Below, piece by piece: positions 8,860 to 16,447 of a stretch of 64,000 nucleotides of DNA. How positions within the stretch are numbered: position 1 is the stretch's first letter; each line of letters starts with the position of its first letter. Source of the stretch: Acidobacteriota bacterium (GTDB lineage Bacteria; Acidobacteriota; Thermoanaerobaculia; Multivoradales; Multivoraceae); assembly GCA_026707545.1 (NCBI GenBank), contig JAPOWR010000003.1, forward strand, positions 52,451-116,450. Direction: 5' to 3'. A model generated the notes under the pieces. The model was not told the origin of the DNA and searched no databases. It worked only from the letters and a program-made list of their open reading frames with translations. The translations under genes and the position numbers were made by a program.

Positions 8860-9192
8860 CTAGGTCAGGATTGCAGCGAGACGCGCCAGGACCTCATCCA
8901 TGGTCTGCTCGGGGACGGATTCGAGGCGTTTCCCGTTCCGGGCGGCGAGATCCAGGGTGCGCGGCTGGTCGCAACGGATCACTCCGACCGTTCGTGTACC
9001 CGCGTCGTCGAGCGAGACCGCAAAGCCGCGCTGGCGCGCGAAGTTCCCACCTGTAGTGATCGGAAGAACGACCGGCGTCCTGGTCAGCGCGTTGAAGCGC
9101 GCGGGCGACACGATCAGAACCGGTCTCGTCCCCCGCTGTTCATGCCCCGCGGTGGGATCCAGGCTGACGAGCCAGATCTCACCGCGGCGCAT
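8860..9192 (-). CDS. MazF/PemK-family endoribonuclease toxin
   Basis: This 110-residue protein opens MRRGEIWLVSLDPTAGHEQR and continues with the RGTRPVLIVS core of MazF/PemK toxins, which cleave mRNA at short sequence motifs. Length and the closing helical segment (MDEVLARLAAILT) fit the family. Its ATG overlaps the stop of the upstream antitoxin gene (TAATG, sharing base 9192), the normal antitoxin-first order of a type II module. The two proteins would form an inactive complex that also represses the operon. The cleavage motif cannot be predicted from sequence. Confidence 0.92.
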   Translation of the reverse strand: MRRGEIWLVSLDPTAGHEQRGTRPVLIVSPARFNALTRTPVVLPITTGGNFARQRGFAVSLDDAGTRTVGVIRCDQPRTLDLAARNGKRLESVPEQTMDEVLARLAAILT

Positions 9193-9449
9193 TACAACAG
9201 TTCATTGCCGACAGGCGAGCCATCAAGCCACGCGCGATCTCCATCGTCGACCGGAGCGGTCTCGTCGCACATCGCCAGCAACTCGTCGAGCGAGTAGCTT
9301 GGGCGGCTCCGGGGCGCAACGATCAGGCGGTCGCCCTCGACACCGATGTCCACCTTGGCCCCAACAGCCAGGTTCAGGAGATCGAGAAGCACCGGCGGTA
9401 CTGCGAGCATGACCGAGCCGCCTACCTTGCGGAGATTCGTGGTGTGCAT
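9192..9449 (-). CDS. MazE/AbrB-type antitoxin
   Basis: This 85-residue protein starts MHTTNLRKVGGSVMLAVPP, the swapped-hairpin AbrB/MazE DNA-binding fold. An acidic C-terminal tail (DETAPVDDGDRAWLDG) would wrap around and neutralise the toxin. It is translated just before the toxin with a 1-nt overlap. No Shine-Dalgarno sequence precedes the ATG. A palindrome at 9458-9475 carries a good -10 hexamer that would put transcription start almost at the ATG, so the message may be leaderless. Autorepression by the MazE-MazF complex at that palindrome is the expected regulation. Confidence 0.9.
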   Translation of the reverse strand: MHTTNLRKVGGSVMLAVPPVLLDLLNLAVGAKVDIGVEGDRLIVAPRSRPSYSLDELLAMCDETAPVDDGDRAWLDGSPVGNELL

Positions 9450-9457
9450 ATCCGCGA

Positions 9458-9475
9458 GTTATACCACGATATAAC
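9458..9475 (-). promoter_or_regulatory. Palindromic operator and -10 element of the toxin-antitoxin operon
   Basis: The sequence is GTTATA, six bases, then TATAAC: perfect 6-bp arms. Read on the minus strand, TATAAC at 9463-9458 makes a good -10 box 8 nt from the antitoxin ATG at 9449. Overlap of operator and -10 fits an autorepressed MazEF-type operon. Confidence 0.6.
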
Positions 9476-9546
9476 CTTGGGCGGAACACGTCGCTGTTGC
9501 CCCGATGCGGCAGAATCGGCCGGGATCTCCAACAGGGAGGGAGCAT

Positions 9547-10614
9547 ATGCAGGCTACACACCTGAGGCTCGGCATCGCATGCACACTGCTGATCGGCGCT
9601 TGCGCAACCGCCCCGGAAGGCGGGACTGAGCCTGGATCTGAAACAGAAACGGCTTCGGCAGCGGAACCCGTTCCAAGCTACTCGCCCGAGTCGCGCGATC
9701 TCGCCCAGGCGGACATCGAGCGCATGATGGAGGAGCTCTCCAACTGGGGCCGCTGGGGCGACGACGACCAGCTCGGGGCGGCCAACCTGATCACCCGCGA
9801 GAAGCGCCTCGAAGCGCTGGCCCTGGCGACGGAGGGCATCTCCGTCTCACTCGCCCATCCGCTGATCATCGAGCAGGCCGTCGACGTGCCACTGCCGTTC
9901 GAGCGCGCGATCCTGGCGCTTCCCGATCCCGACGAGGAGCCCGCGTTCCGCGGCGGCGTCAGCGATCGCTACGAGATCAGCTACCACGGCTACTCGCACA
10001 GCCACATCGACGCCCTGTGTCACATCCTCTACAAGGGGAAGATGTACAACGGCTACTCGCAGGACACGGTCACCGAGGAGGGCTGCACGCGGTCTTCGAT
10101 CTTCAACCTCCGGGGCGGCATCGTCACGAGGGGCATCGTGTTCGACATCCCCCGCCTGAAGGGCGTGCCGTATCTCGAGCCGGGGACGCCGATCTACACC
10201 GAAGACCTCGAAGCTTTCGAGGAGATGGCCGGGCTCCGCGTCCGTGCCGGCGACGCCGTCTTCATCCGCACCGGCCGCTGGGCACGGCGCGCCGAACTCG
10301 GACCCTGGGCCGTGTCGCAGAACGCGGCCGGCCTCCATGCCTCGACGATGCCCTGGGTTCGCTCGCGCGACATCTCCTTCATCGGCTCCGATGCCGCGCT
10401 CGACGTCGTCCCATCGCAGGTGGAGGGCGTCGACCTTCCGGTTCACACCCTCACGATCGTCGCCATGGGCATCGACATCTTCGACAACCAGGACCTCGAG
10501 GCCGTCGCCGAAACGGCGGCCGAGCTGGGTCGCTGGGAGTTTCTGCTCGTGGCGGGGCCGCTGGCCGTCGAGACCGGAACCGGCTCGCCGCTCAACGCAC
10601 TGGCGATCTTTTGA
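9547..10614 (+). CDS. Cyclase-family (kynurenine formamidase-like) lipoprotein hydrolase
   Basis: This 355-residue protein begins with a lipoprotein signal (lipobox LLIGAC, Cys19) and a Gly/Glu/Ser-rich linker. The metal-binding core His153-x-Asp155-x3-His159 (HSHIDALCH) corresponds to the H-x-G-T-H-x-D-x3-H signature of the cyclase family (PF04199), which includes arylformamidases and isatin hydrolases. The ATG at 9547 is chosen because GGGAGGGAG precedes it and it starts the signal peptide; the frame extends further upstream. It is the first gene of a tight five-gene plus-strand operon, 25 nt before an acyl-CoA dehydrogenase. Hydrolysis of a cyclic amide or formamide is the likely chemistry. 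Confidence 0.85.
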   Translation: MQATHLRLGIACTLLIGACATAPEGGTEPGSETETASAAEPVPSYSPESRDLAQADIERMMEELSNWGRWGDDDQLGAANLITREKRLEALALATEGISVSLAHPLIIEQAVDVPLPFERAILALPDPDEEPAFRGGVSDRYEISYHGYSHSHIDALCHILYKGKMYNGYSQDTVTEEGCTRSSIFNLRGGIVTRGIVFDIPRLKGVPYLEPGTPIYTEDLEAFEEMAGLRVRAGDAVFIRTGRWARRAELGPWAVSQNAAGLHASTMPWVRSRDISFIGSDAALDVVPSQVEGVDLPVHTLTIVAMGIDIFDNQDLEAVAETAAELGRWEFLLVAGPLAVETGTGSPLNALAIF

Positions 10615-10639
10615 CCACAGGAAGGAAAGAGGAAAGACG

Positions 10640-11866
10640 ATGATCGATTTCGAGATTCCAGCAGAGACCAAGGCGGTGCGCGCCAAGGTGCGCGACTTCG
10701 TTCAGAACGAGTGCATCCCGGCCGAAGGGGGATGCACTCCCGAGAACTTCGACGAAGTGCTGGCCGAGCTGCGCAAGAAGGCGAGGTCGCAGGGGCTGTG
10801 GTGCCCCTTCATTCCGGAGGAACACGGCGGCATGGGTCTGAAGCCGCTGGCCAATGCGCTGGTCCAGATGGAGCTCGGCGAGAGCTTCCTCGGAGCGCTC
10901 TCCCTCAACACGCAGGGTCCCGACGATGCGACCATGCTGACGTTGCTCGAGAACGGCACCGAGGACCAGAAGGAGCGCTTCCTGAAGCCGCTGTTGGCGG
11001 GCGAGAAGCGCATCTGCTACTCGATGACCGAGCGAGCCGCCGGCGCGGACGCCACGGGCATGCAGACCTCGGCCGTACTCGACGGTGACAACTATGTGCT
11101 GAACGGCGAGAAGTGGTTCAGCTCCTCCGCGAGCGTCGCCGACGTCGCCCTGGTCATGGCGAAGACCGATCCCGACGTCGCCCGCCACCGGCAGTTCTCG
11201 ACCTTTCTCGTCGAGCTGCCGAACCCCGGCTACAGGATCATCCGCGACATCGAGACGATGCAGCCGCACACCGAACTCGGCCTGAAACTCGGAGGCTCGC
11301 ACTCGGAGATCCGCATCGAGAACCTGATCGTCCCGAAGGAGAACCTCCTCGGTGGCCGCGGCCAGGGCTTCGCGATGGGCCAGCATCGCCTCGCCTACGG
11401 GCGGCTGCGACACGGCATGCACAACGTGGCGAGGGCGCAGCGCGCACTCGATCTCGCCGTCGGCCACGCCGTGAAGCGGGTGACCTTCGGCAAGCGCCTC
11501 GCCGACCGCCAGGGGGTTCGCTGGATGCTCGCCGACTGCGCCGCCGAGCTCTACAAGGCCCGGCTCATGCTGCTCCACATCGCCTACAAGGCGGAGAACG
11601 GCATGGACCTGCGCAACGAGAACGGCATCGCCAAGGTCTTCCTCGCCAACATGGTGCACCAGGTGGTCGACACCGCGCTCCAGCTCCACGGCGCCCTGGG
11701 CTACAGCATGGACACGCCGCTGGCCGGCTGGTATCGCGCCGTCCGCGCGCAGCGTCTGGTCGACGGGCCGGACGAGGTCCATCGCTGGCGCACCGGCAAG
11801 AACGTCGTGCAGGCGTTCGAGGCGCACGGCACCTGCGCTTCGGCCTGCGGCGGCGATCTGCTTTGA
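10640..11866 (+). CDS. Acyl-CoA dehydrogenase family flavoprotein (ACAD10/11-like)
   Basis: The 408-residue product has the acyl-CoA dehydrogenase layout: an alpha N-domain, a beta-domain with the CYSMTERAAGADATG flavin/substrate segment and a C-terminal helical domain with VKRVTFGKRLADRQGVRWML. The close LVDGPDEVHRWRTGKN resembles the ACAD10/11 subgroup. It would oxidise an acyl-CoA to an enoyl-CoA with FAD and pass electrons to ETF. The ATG at 10640 follows GAGGAAAGACG and is 25 nt after the cyclase gene. Its stop overlaps the next start as TTGA. The specific acyl substrate is not known. Confidence 0.92.
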   Translation: MIDFEIPAETKAVRAKVRDFVQNECIPAEGGCTPENFDEVLAELRKKARSQGLWCPFIPEEHGGMGLKPLANALVQMELGESFLGALSLNTQGPDDATMLTLLENGTEDQKERFLKPLLAGEKRICYSMTERAAGADATGMQTSAVLDGDNYVLNGEKWFSSSASVADVALVMAKTDPDVARHRQFSTFLVELPNPGYRIIRDIETMQPHTELGLKLGGSHSEIRIENLIVPKENLLGGRGQGFAMGQHRLAYGRLRHGMHNVARAQRALDLAVGHAVKRVTFGKRLADRQGVRWMLADCAAELYKARLMLLHIAYKAENGMDLRNENGIAKVFLANMVHQVVDTALQLHGALGYSMDTPLAGWYRAVRAQRLVDGPDEVHRWRTGKNVVQAFEAHGTCASACGGDLL

Positions 11867-13281
11867 TCCTGACCGCTCTTGCCCTCTCGTCACTCGCCTG
11901 GGCGGAGACCACCGAGTGGTCGCGATTCCGGGGGCCGAACGGCGGGGGCGCCATCGAGGCGGGCGCCCTGCCGGTCGAAGTGGGCCCCGACCGCAACCTC
12001 CTCTGGCGGACCGAACTCCCGGCCGGCGACTCGTCGCCGGTCCTGAGCGCGGACCGGATCTTCCTGACCGCCGCGGAAGGCGAAGCGCTCTACACGATCG
12101 CCCTCGACCGCGAGACCGGATCGGAGCTCTGGCGGCGCGAGGCGCCGAGGCCGCGGACCGAGACGCTCGACAACCGCAACGGACCGGCGTCGCCGTCGCC
12201 CGTCACGGACGGCGAGCGCGTCTGGGTCTTCTTCGGCGACTTCGGCCTGCTCTGCTACACGGTCGACGGCGAAGAGCTCTGGCGCCATCCTCTCGGTCCC
12301 TTCGACAACATCTACGGCATGGGCGCCTCTCCGATCCTCGCCGCGGGCAACGTGGTCCTCGTGGTCGACCAGCAGCAGGGCTCCCACGTCCTGGCCGTGA
12401 ACGCCGGGTCCGGCGAACTGGCATGGCGCACCGAGCGGCCTGCCGCCACAAGCGGCCATTCGACGCCCGTCCTCCACCATCCCGACGGCGGCGAACTCCA
12501 GGTCGTCGTGCCGGGTTCGTTCTTTCTCACCAGCTATTCGGCCGAGACGGGCGAGCGGCTCTGGTGGGTGCGCGGTCTCTCGTTCGAGATGAAATCGACC
12601 CCGGCGATCGAGGATGGCGTCCTCTTCATCAACGGCTACGCCATGCCCCTGAACGAAGAAGGGCGTCACGTCCAACTCGAGCCCTTCCCGGACATCGTCG
12701 CCGCGCACGACGGCGACGGGGACGGGATGATCTCCAGGGAGGAGGCGCCGGAGGGCCTGGTTCGCAGCTCCCTCTCCTTCTTCGATCTGGGGCGCGACGG
12801 CCGCCTCGACGAAGACGACTGGACGTACTTCCAGGCGGCGCTCGACAGCCGCAACGGAATCCTCGCCGTCGAGCTACCGAAGGCTGGCCTGCGAGGGGAT
12901 CTCACGGCCAGTCACGTACGGTGGACCTATCACCGCAAGATCCCCCAGCTCCCGTCGCCCATCGTCGACGACGGAGTTCTCCTCATGGTCGACGACAGTG
13001 GCATCACGACGACGCTCCGCTCCGCGACGGGAGAGGTGATCGAGCAGAGCCGCCTCAAGGGAGCCGTTGACAGCTTCTACGCCTCGCCGATCGTGGCCGA
13101 CGACAAGTTCTACCTGCTGTCGAGATCTGGCAAGCTCGTCGTGCTGCCGAACGATGGCTCTCTCGAGCCGCTGGCCGTCTCGGATCTCGACGACCTGGCG
13201 ACGGCAACGCCGGCGATCGACGGAACGACGATGTACCTCCGCACACGGAGCGCACTATGGGCCTTTCAAGCGACTCAGTAG
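11863..13281 (+). CDS. PQQ-like beta-propeller protein with two EF-hand-like loops, secreted
   Basis: The best start is the TTG at 11863, overlapping the previous stop by 4 nt and giving a signal peptide (MILTALALSSLAWAE) and 472 residues. Propeller blades appear as SELWRRE, EELWRHP, GELAWRT and GERLWWV. Around residue 284 the chain carries DGDGDGMISREEA, a calcium-binding-like EF loop. A second, DLGRDGRLDEDDW, follows near residue 307. This EF-hand pair inserted in a PQQ-like propeller suggests a calcium-stabilised periplasmic protein; no dehydrogenase active site is obvious. It lies mid-operon and overlaps the next gene by 25 nt. Confidence 0.85.
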   Translation: MILTALALSSLAWAETTEWSRFRGPNGGGAIEAGALPVEVGPDRNLLWRTELPAGDSSPVLSADRIFLTAAEGEALYTIALDRETGSELWRREAPRPRTETLDNRNGPASPSPVTDGERVWVFFGDFGLLCYTVDGEELWRHPLGPFDNIYGMGASPILAAGNVVLVVDQQQGSHVLAVNAGSGELAWRTERPAATSGHSTPVLHHPDGGELQVVVPGSFFLTSYSAETGERLWWVRGLSFEMKSTPAIEDGVLFINGYAMPLNEEGRHVQLEPFPDIVAAHDGDGDGMISREEAPEGLVRSSLSFFDLGRDGRLDEDDWTYFQAALDSRNGILAVELPKAGLRGDLTASHVRWTYHRKIPQLPSPIVDDGVLLMVDDSGITTTLRSATGEVIEQSRLKGAVDSFYASPIVADDKFYLLSRSGKLVVLPNDGSLEPLAVSDLDDLATATPAIDGTTMYLRTRSALWAFQATQ

Positions 13282-14429
13282 CGGCGCCGACTCGGGCGCA
13301 ACACGCGGCCGGCATGGCGGCATACCAGGAAGAGGGGCTGCGCCTCGCCGCCGAGATCGGCAACCGCGGGCCGATTCGGCTGACCGACGGCGGCAGGCTC
13401 CATCCGGACATCCTGGGGGCGTTCTGGAAGCACGGATTCTACGTCTTCGAAGGAGTCATCGACGGCGACGAGTTGGCCGAGCTGCGCCGCGACGCCAACG
13501 AGATGCTGGAGCGCGCGCCGGTGGGTCCGGACGCGGAAGTGGACGCGCGAGGGCGTCCGGCCTTGGGGCTCGACTACGCCCGCCGGCCGTATCTCTTCAC
13601 CAAGCCTCTGGCCGACCCCTGGGGCGGCACCGAGCTTCTCGGTGGACGCCACCCGACGCAGATGACACAGCCCCGACCTGCGGAGGACGCACCCGCGGAG
13701 GTGGTCTTCCTGATGGGTTCCATGTGCCAGGCGATGCCCTCCGGGCTGCGGCTCTATGGCCACCCGCACCTCCTCGCCATCGCCGCGGCGATCAACGGCG
13801 ACGACTTCGTGCCCTTCAACGATGCGATCTTCGTCAAGCAGCCGGGTCTCGGCGGTTCCGTGTCGTGGCACCAGGACGGCGTCACCCACTGGGGTTCTCC
13901 GGACTGGGACGAAGGCATCCACGGCTTCAACTTCCAGGTGCAGCTCTATCCCACGACTCCGGCGAGCTGTCTCTGGATCGTGCCCGGCACGCACAAGCTC
14001 GGGAAGATCGACATCAAGGCGCGGGTCGAAGCGAACGGACGAAGCGAGAAGCTCCCCGGCGCCCTTCCGCTCGTCTGCAGCGCCGGCGACGTCACGATCG
14101 TCAACCGCCAGATGCTCCACGCCTCGTTCGCCAACACTTCGGCGGACCTCCGCATCTCGCTCACCTTCGGCTTCCACCGCCGCAAGTCGGTCGAGGGGCA
14201 GAAGGGCGCTCTCGGCGTCGAGGCCGACGAGGTCGTCTACGACGCCCAGCGCATCTTCGATCGCTCGTCGGTCATCGCCGTGGCGATCGACGCCCGCCGC
14301 CAGCACCGGCCCGGGGAGCCGTCGTTCGTCTACGAGCCGTTCGCCGGTCTCGAGGACGACTTCCGCTTCAACGACGAGACGTTCGAGCGGGTGATCCGCG
14401 ACTACAATCTGAACGATCTGGCGATCTAG
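13257..14429 (+). CDS. PhyH-family Fe/2-oxoglutarate dioxygenase
   Basis: This 390-residue protein shows the full iron site of PhyH oxygenases: His205-Gln-Asp207 (SWHQDG) and distal His288 (MLHASF), with Arg299 for 2-oxoglutarate. PGTHKLGK is the usual loop before the second metal ligand. It has no signal peptide. The ATG at 13257 lies inside the end of the preceding gene; ATG 13314 (MAAYQEEG) is an alternative. It is encoded in the operon with the cyclase, acyl-CoA dehydrogenase and EF-hand propeller, so hydroxylation of an acyl or aromatic intermediate of the same pathway is a reasonable inference. Confidence 0.9.
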   Translation: MGLSSDSVAAPTRAQHAAGMAAYQEEGLRLAAEIGNRGPIRLTDGGRLHPDILGAFWKHGFYVFEGVIDGDELAELRRDANEMLERAPVGPDAEVDARGRPALGLDYARRPYLFTKPLADPWGGTELLGGRHPTQMTQPRPAEDAPAEVVFLMGSMCQAMPSGLRLYGHPHLLAIAAAINGDDFVPFNDAIFVKQPGLGGSVSWHQDGVTHWGSPDWDEGIHGFNFQVQLYPTTPASCLWIVPGTHKLGKIDIKARVEANGRSEKLPGALPLVCSAGDVTIVNRQMLHASFANTSADLRISLTFGFHRRKSVEGQKGALGVEADEVVYDAQRIFDRSSVIAVAIDARRQHRPGEPSFVYEPFAGLEDDFRFNDETFERVIRDYNLNDLAI

Positions 14430-14442
14430 GGAGGAGGAAGCG

Positions 14443-14886
14443 ATGTCGAAGACGATCGTGATCTACGTTGTGGGATGCGTACTGCTGCTAGGCGGCGTAG
14501 CACTCATGGTGGGAACGGGCTACATTGCCGTATCACTGGGAGTGGAGAGCCCCGTACCGGCGATCGGTGCGACCGATTTGACAGCCTTCATGGAGTTCTT
14601 CCGGCAGCTTACGTTCATTCGCATGTTCGCAGTAGCCGCGATCGGCTTCTCGGCCATCTGCTTCTGGGCCGGAAGTCAGCTCACGCCGACTCAGCAGACT
14701 TCTTTCCTGGGCCTCCTGGTTGGGGTCTTCGCGGTGATGGGCGCGATGGCGGTCGCGCAGCAGGTCGCCATCTGGAATCGTGGAACTGGATGGGCCCTCG
14801 TGGGAGTCCTGTGTGCTCTGCTGCTCACGAGCCTTGCCGCTGTCGTCTACGAGAAGGCCACGAGGCGCCGTCTAGCAAGCGCCTGA
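14443..14886 (+). CDS. Small four-helix membrane protein of unknown function
   Basis: The 147-residue product is highly hydrophobic, with about four membrane segments, near residues 5-30, 58-78, 84-105 and 115-137, and a basic C-terminus (YEKATRRRLASA). A strong GGGAGGAGGAAGCG ribosome site precedes the ATG, 13 nt after the PhyH stop, so it is the last gene of the operon. No family is recognised. Confidence 0.75.
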   Translation: MSKTIVIYVVGCVLLLGGVALMVGTGYIAVSLGVESPVPAIGATDLTAFMEFFRQLTFIRMFAVAAIGFSAICFWAGSQLTPTQQTSFLGLLVGVFAVMGAMAVAQQVAIWNRGTGWALVGVLCALLLTSLAAVVYEKATRRRLASA

Positions 14887-14899
14887 ACCAACCGGCGAT

Positions 14900-16102
14900 C
14901 TAGCCGTCCGCCGCGACGTAGTCGACGAGGCCGTTCAGCATCTCGTCGGTGGACTCCAAGCCCCAGGTGACATCGACCGTCGGGTCGGGGTTCTCGGGGT
15001 TGCCGGCCGAGTTGTCGAAGGAGGCCTTCACACGGACTCGCGTCCCGGCCGGTAGCCGGATCGGCTCGGCCAACTGGTAGGTCGTCTGCCAGTGGAAGTC
15101 GTAGTGGCTGACCCCGAGCAGGTCCCTGGTGCTGCCGTCAGGAAGCTCCGCGCTGAAGAACATGGACTTTCCGCGGTAGTGCATGTGCGGCGTGAACGCG
15201 TGAAGCAGGACGTCTTCCTCGAAAACACGGCTCGCCTCCGCTTCGTAGTTCGGGTCGCCCGCCGGGATGTTGATGCCGGCGTTCCAGACCGGCAGCGTGA
15301 CCAGTTCCTTCTCGACTTCCTCGGGTTCGGCGAACCAAAGACCGATGCGGGTCCTGTCGGTCGCCGCCTCGCCCCTCGGGTGGTAGTGGAAGTCGCCGAT
15401 CATCTTGCGGTCCTTCTGCAGCAGGCGGGCGGACCCCGCCGGGAACTGGTAGGGCTTGGCGCCCGCCGTCCAGGCCGCCATCCAGCTTTCCTGGTAGGCC
15501 GCGCCTTCGGCGGCCCGCCAGAGAATGAAGTGATGGAGCACCTTGCGGTCTCCCGGCTGAATCTCGATCGCGCGGATCCAGCGATCCTCCTCGAAGCCGG
15601 TCGTGATGGGCACGTCCCGAAACTCGTCCTGTCCGGCCGGCGCCACCTCGTAGGGATCGAACTCAAGCACCCAGTCCGGTTCGCCGAACGTCCACTCACC
15701 CGCGGCCTTCGGCTGCTCGTAGGCCGGTTCGTCGCCCTCGCCGCGGGGCGCGCCGTTCGTTGCCCATCGGGTGATCGCCGCGATCTCGTCGTCGCTCAGG
15801 CTGATGTCGTTGGACCACGGCCCGTAACCCGGGTCGGCGTCCCAGGGCGGCATGTCCCGGCTCTCGACCGCGCGGGCGATGGACCGGGCCCACGGCCGAA
15901 CCTCGCGGTACGTGCGCAGCGACATCGGCCCGATCTCGTCGGGCTGGTGGCAGGAGACGCACCTGGCGTGGAGGATCGGCGCCACGTCGTCGACGAAGGT
16001 GGGCTGATCGATGTTGGGGCCGGCCGCGACGGCCGGCGCCACGAAGAGAATGGCGGCCGCAGCCGCCACGAGGCGGACCACGCGCGTGGCTTGGTGCATC
16101 AA
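14900..16102 (-). CDS. Cytochrome c fused to PHM-like copper monooxygenase domain, secreted
   Basis: The 400-residue protein has a signal peptide (to about residue 27) and a heme c motif C48-V-S-C51-H52. The rest matches the copper type II ascorbate-dependent monooxygenase fold. Putative CuH ligands are His190-His191 and a His of the H239-Y-H241 pair. Putative CuM ligands are His306, His308 (PHMHYRG) and Met388 (DEML). All copper ligands expected from peptidylglycine monooxygenases are therefore present. The heme would be a built-in electron donor replacing ascorbate. The substrate is unknown; hydroxylation of a C-H bond outside the cytoplasm is the likely chemistry. It is divergent from the TonB receptor. 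Confidence 0.85.
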   Translation of the reverse strand: MMHQATRVVRLVAAAAAILFVAPAVAAGPNIDQPTFVDDVAPILHARCVSCHQPDEIGPMSLRTYREVRPWARSIARAVESRDMPPWDADPGYGPWSNDISLSDDEIAAITRWATNGAPRGEGDEPAYEQPKAAGEWTFGEPDWVLEFDPYEVAPAGQDEFRDVPITTGFEEDRWIRAIEIQPGDRKVLHHFILWRAAEGAAYQESWMAAWTAGAKPYQFPAGSARLLQKDRKMIGDFHYHPRGEAATDRTRIGLWFAEPEEVEKELVTLPVWNAGINIPAGDPNYEAEASRVFEEDVLLHAFTPHMHYRGKSMFFSAELPDGSTRDLLGVSHYDFHWQTTYQLAEPIRLPAGTRVRVKASFDNSAGNPENPDPTVDVTWGLESTDEMLNGLVDYVAADG

Positions 16103-16447
16103 GCGCTCTCCGAAGGTGTTCGGAAGGGTGGAGCTTGGGAGTGCTCAGGACAATCCTACCCCGGGGCGCGCGCCCACGCTGCTCCTGGCCTGCAGTCAGC
16201 GATACGACTTGACCGGGGGCAGCCGCGCCCCCGTCTCGCCCGGCGGCTTCTCGCCGGCGACGACCACACTTCCGCCGACGTTGCTTCGTAGTACAGTGTT
16301 TGAGACTTCCAACAGGGTTTTCCGTGCCCTCCGCTCCCGATCAAGGCGAGAGCGCACGTTTGGCCTAGCAGTTTCCATCACGCGGCCCGGCGGCGGCCCT
16401 AACAGGAAACGCCGATCAACGGGTCGCAGACTCTGGAGGGGAGAATC
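16103..16447. other. 345-nt divergent intergenic region
   Basis: This gap separates the divergent starts of the cytochrome/monooxygenase and the TonB receptor, so it should hold both promoters. I see two GC-rich hairpins: 16215-16232 (GGGGGC/GCCCCC) and 16240-16257 (CCGGCG/CGCCGG), each with 6-bp arms and a 6-nt loop. A TACAGT at 16292 could be a -10 box for the receptor but has no good -35. No convincing small gene or riboswitch was seen. Confidence 0.5.

Noticed and set aside
16270..16300. Promoter of the large TonB receptor
   Set aside because: TACAGT could be a -10 box but the region 17 nt upstream has no acceptable -35, so I list it only in the intergenic note.
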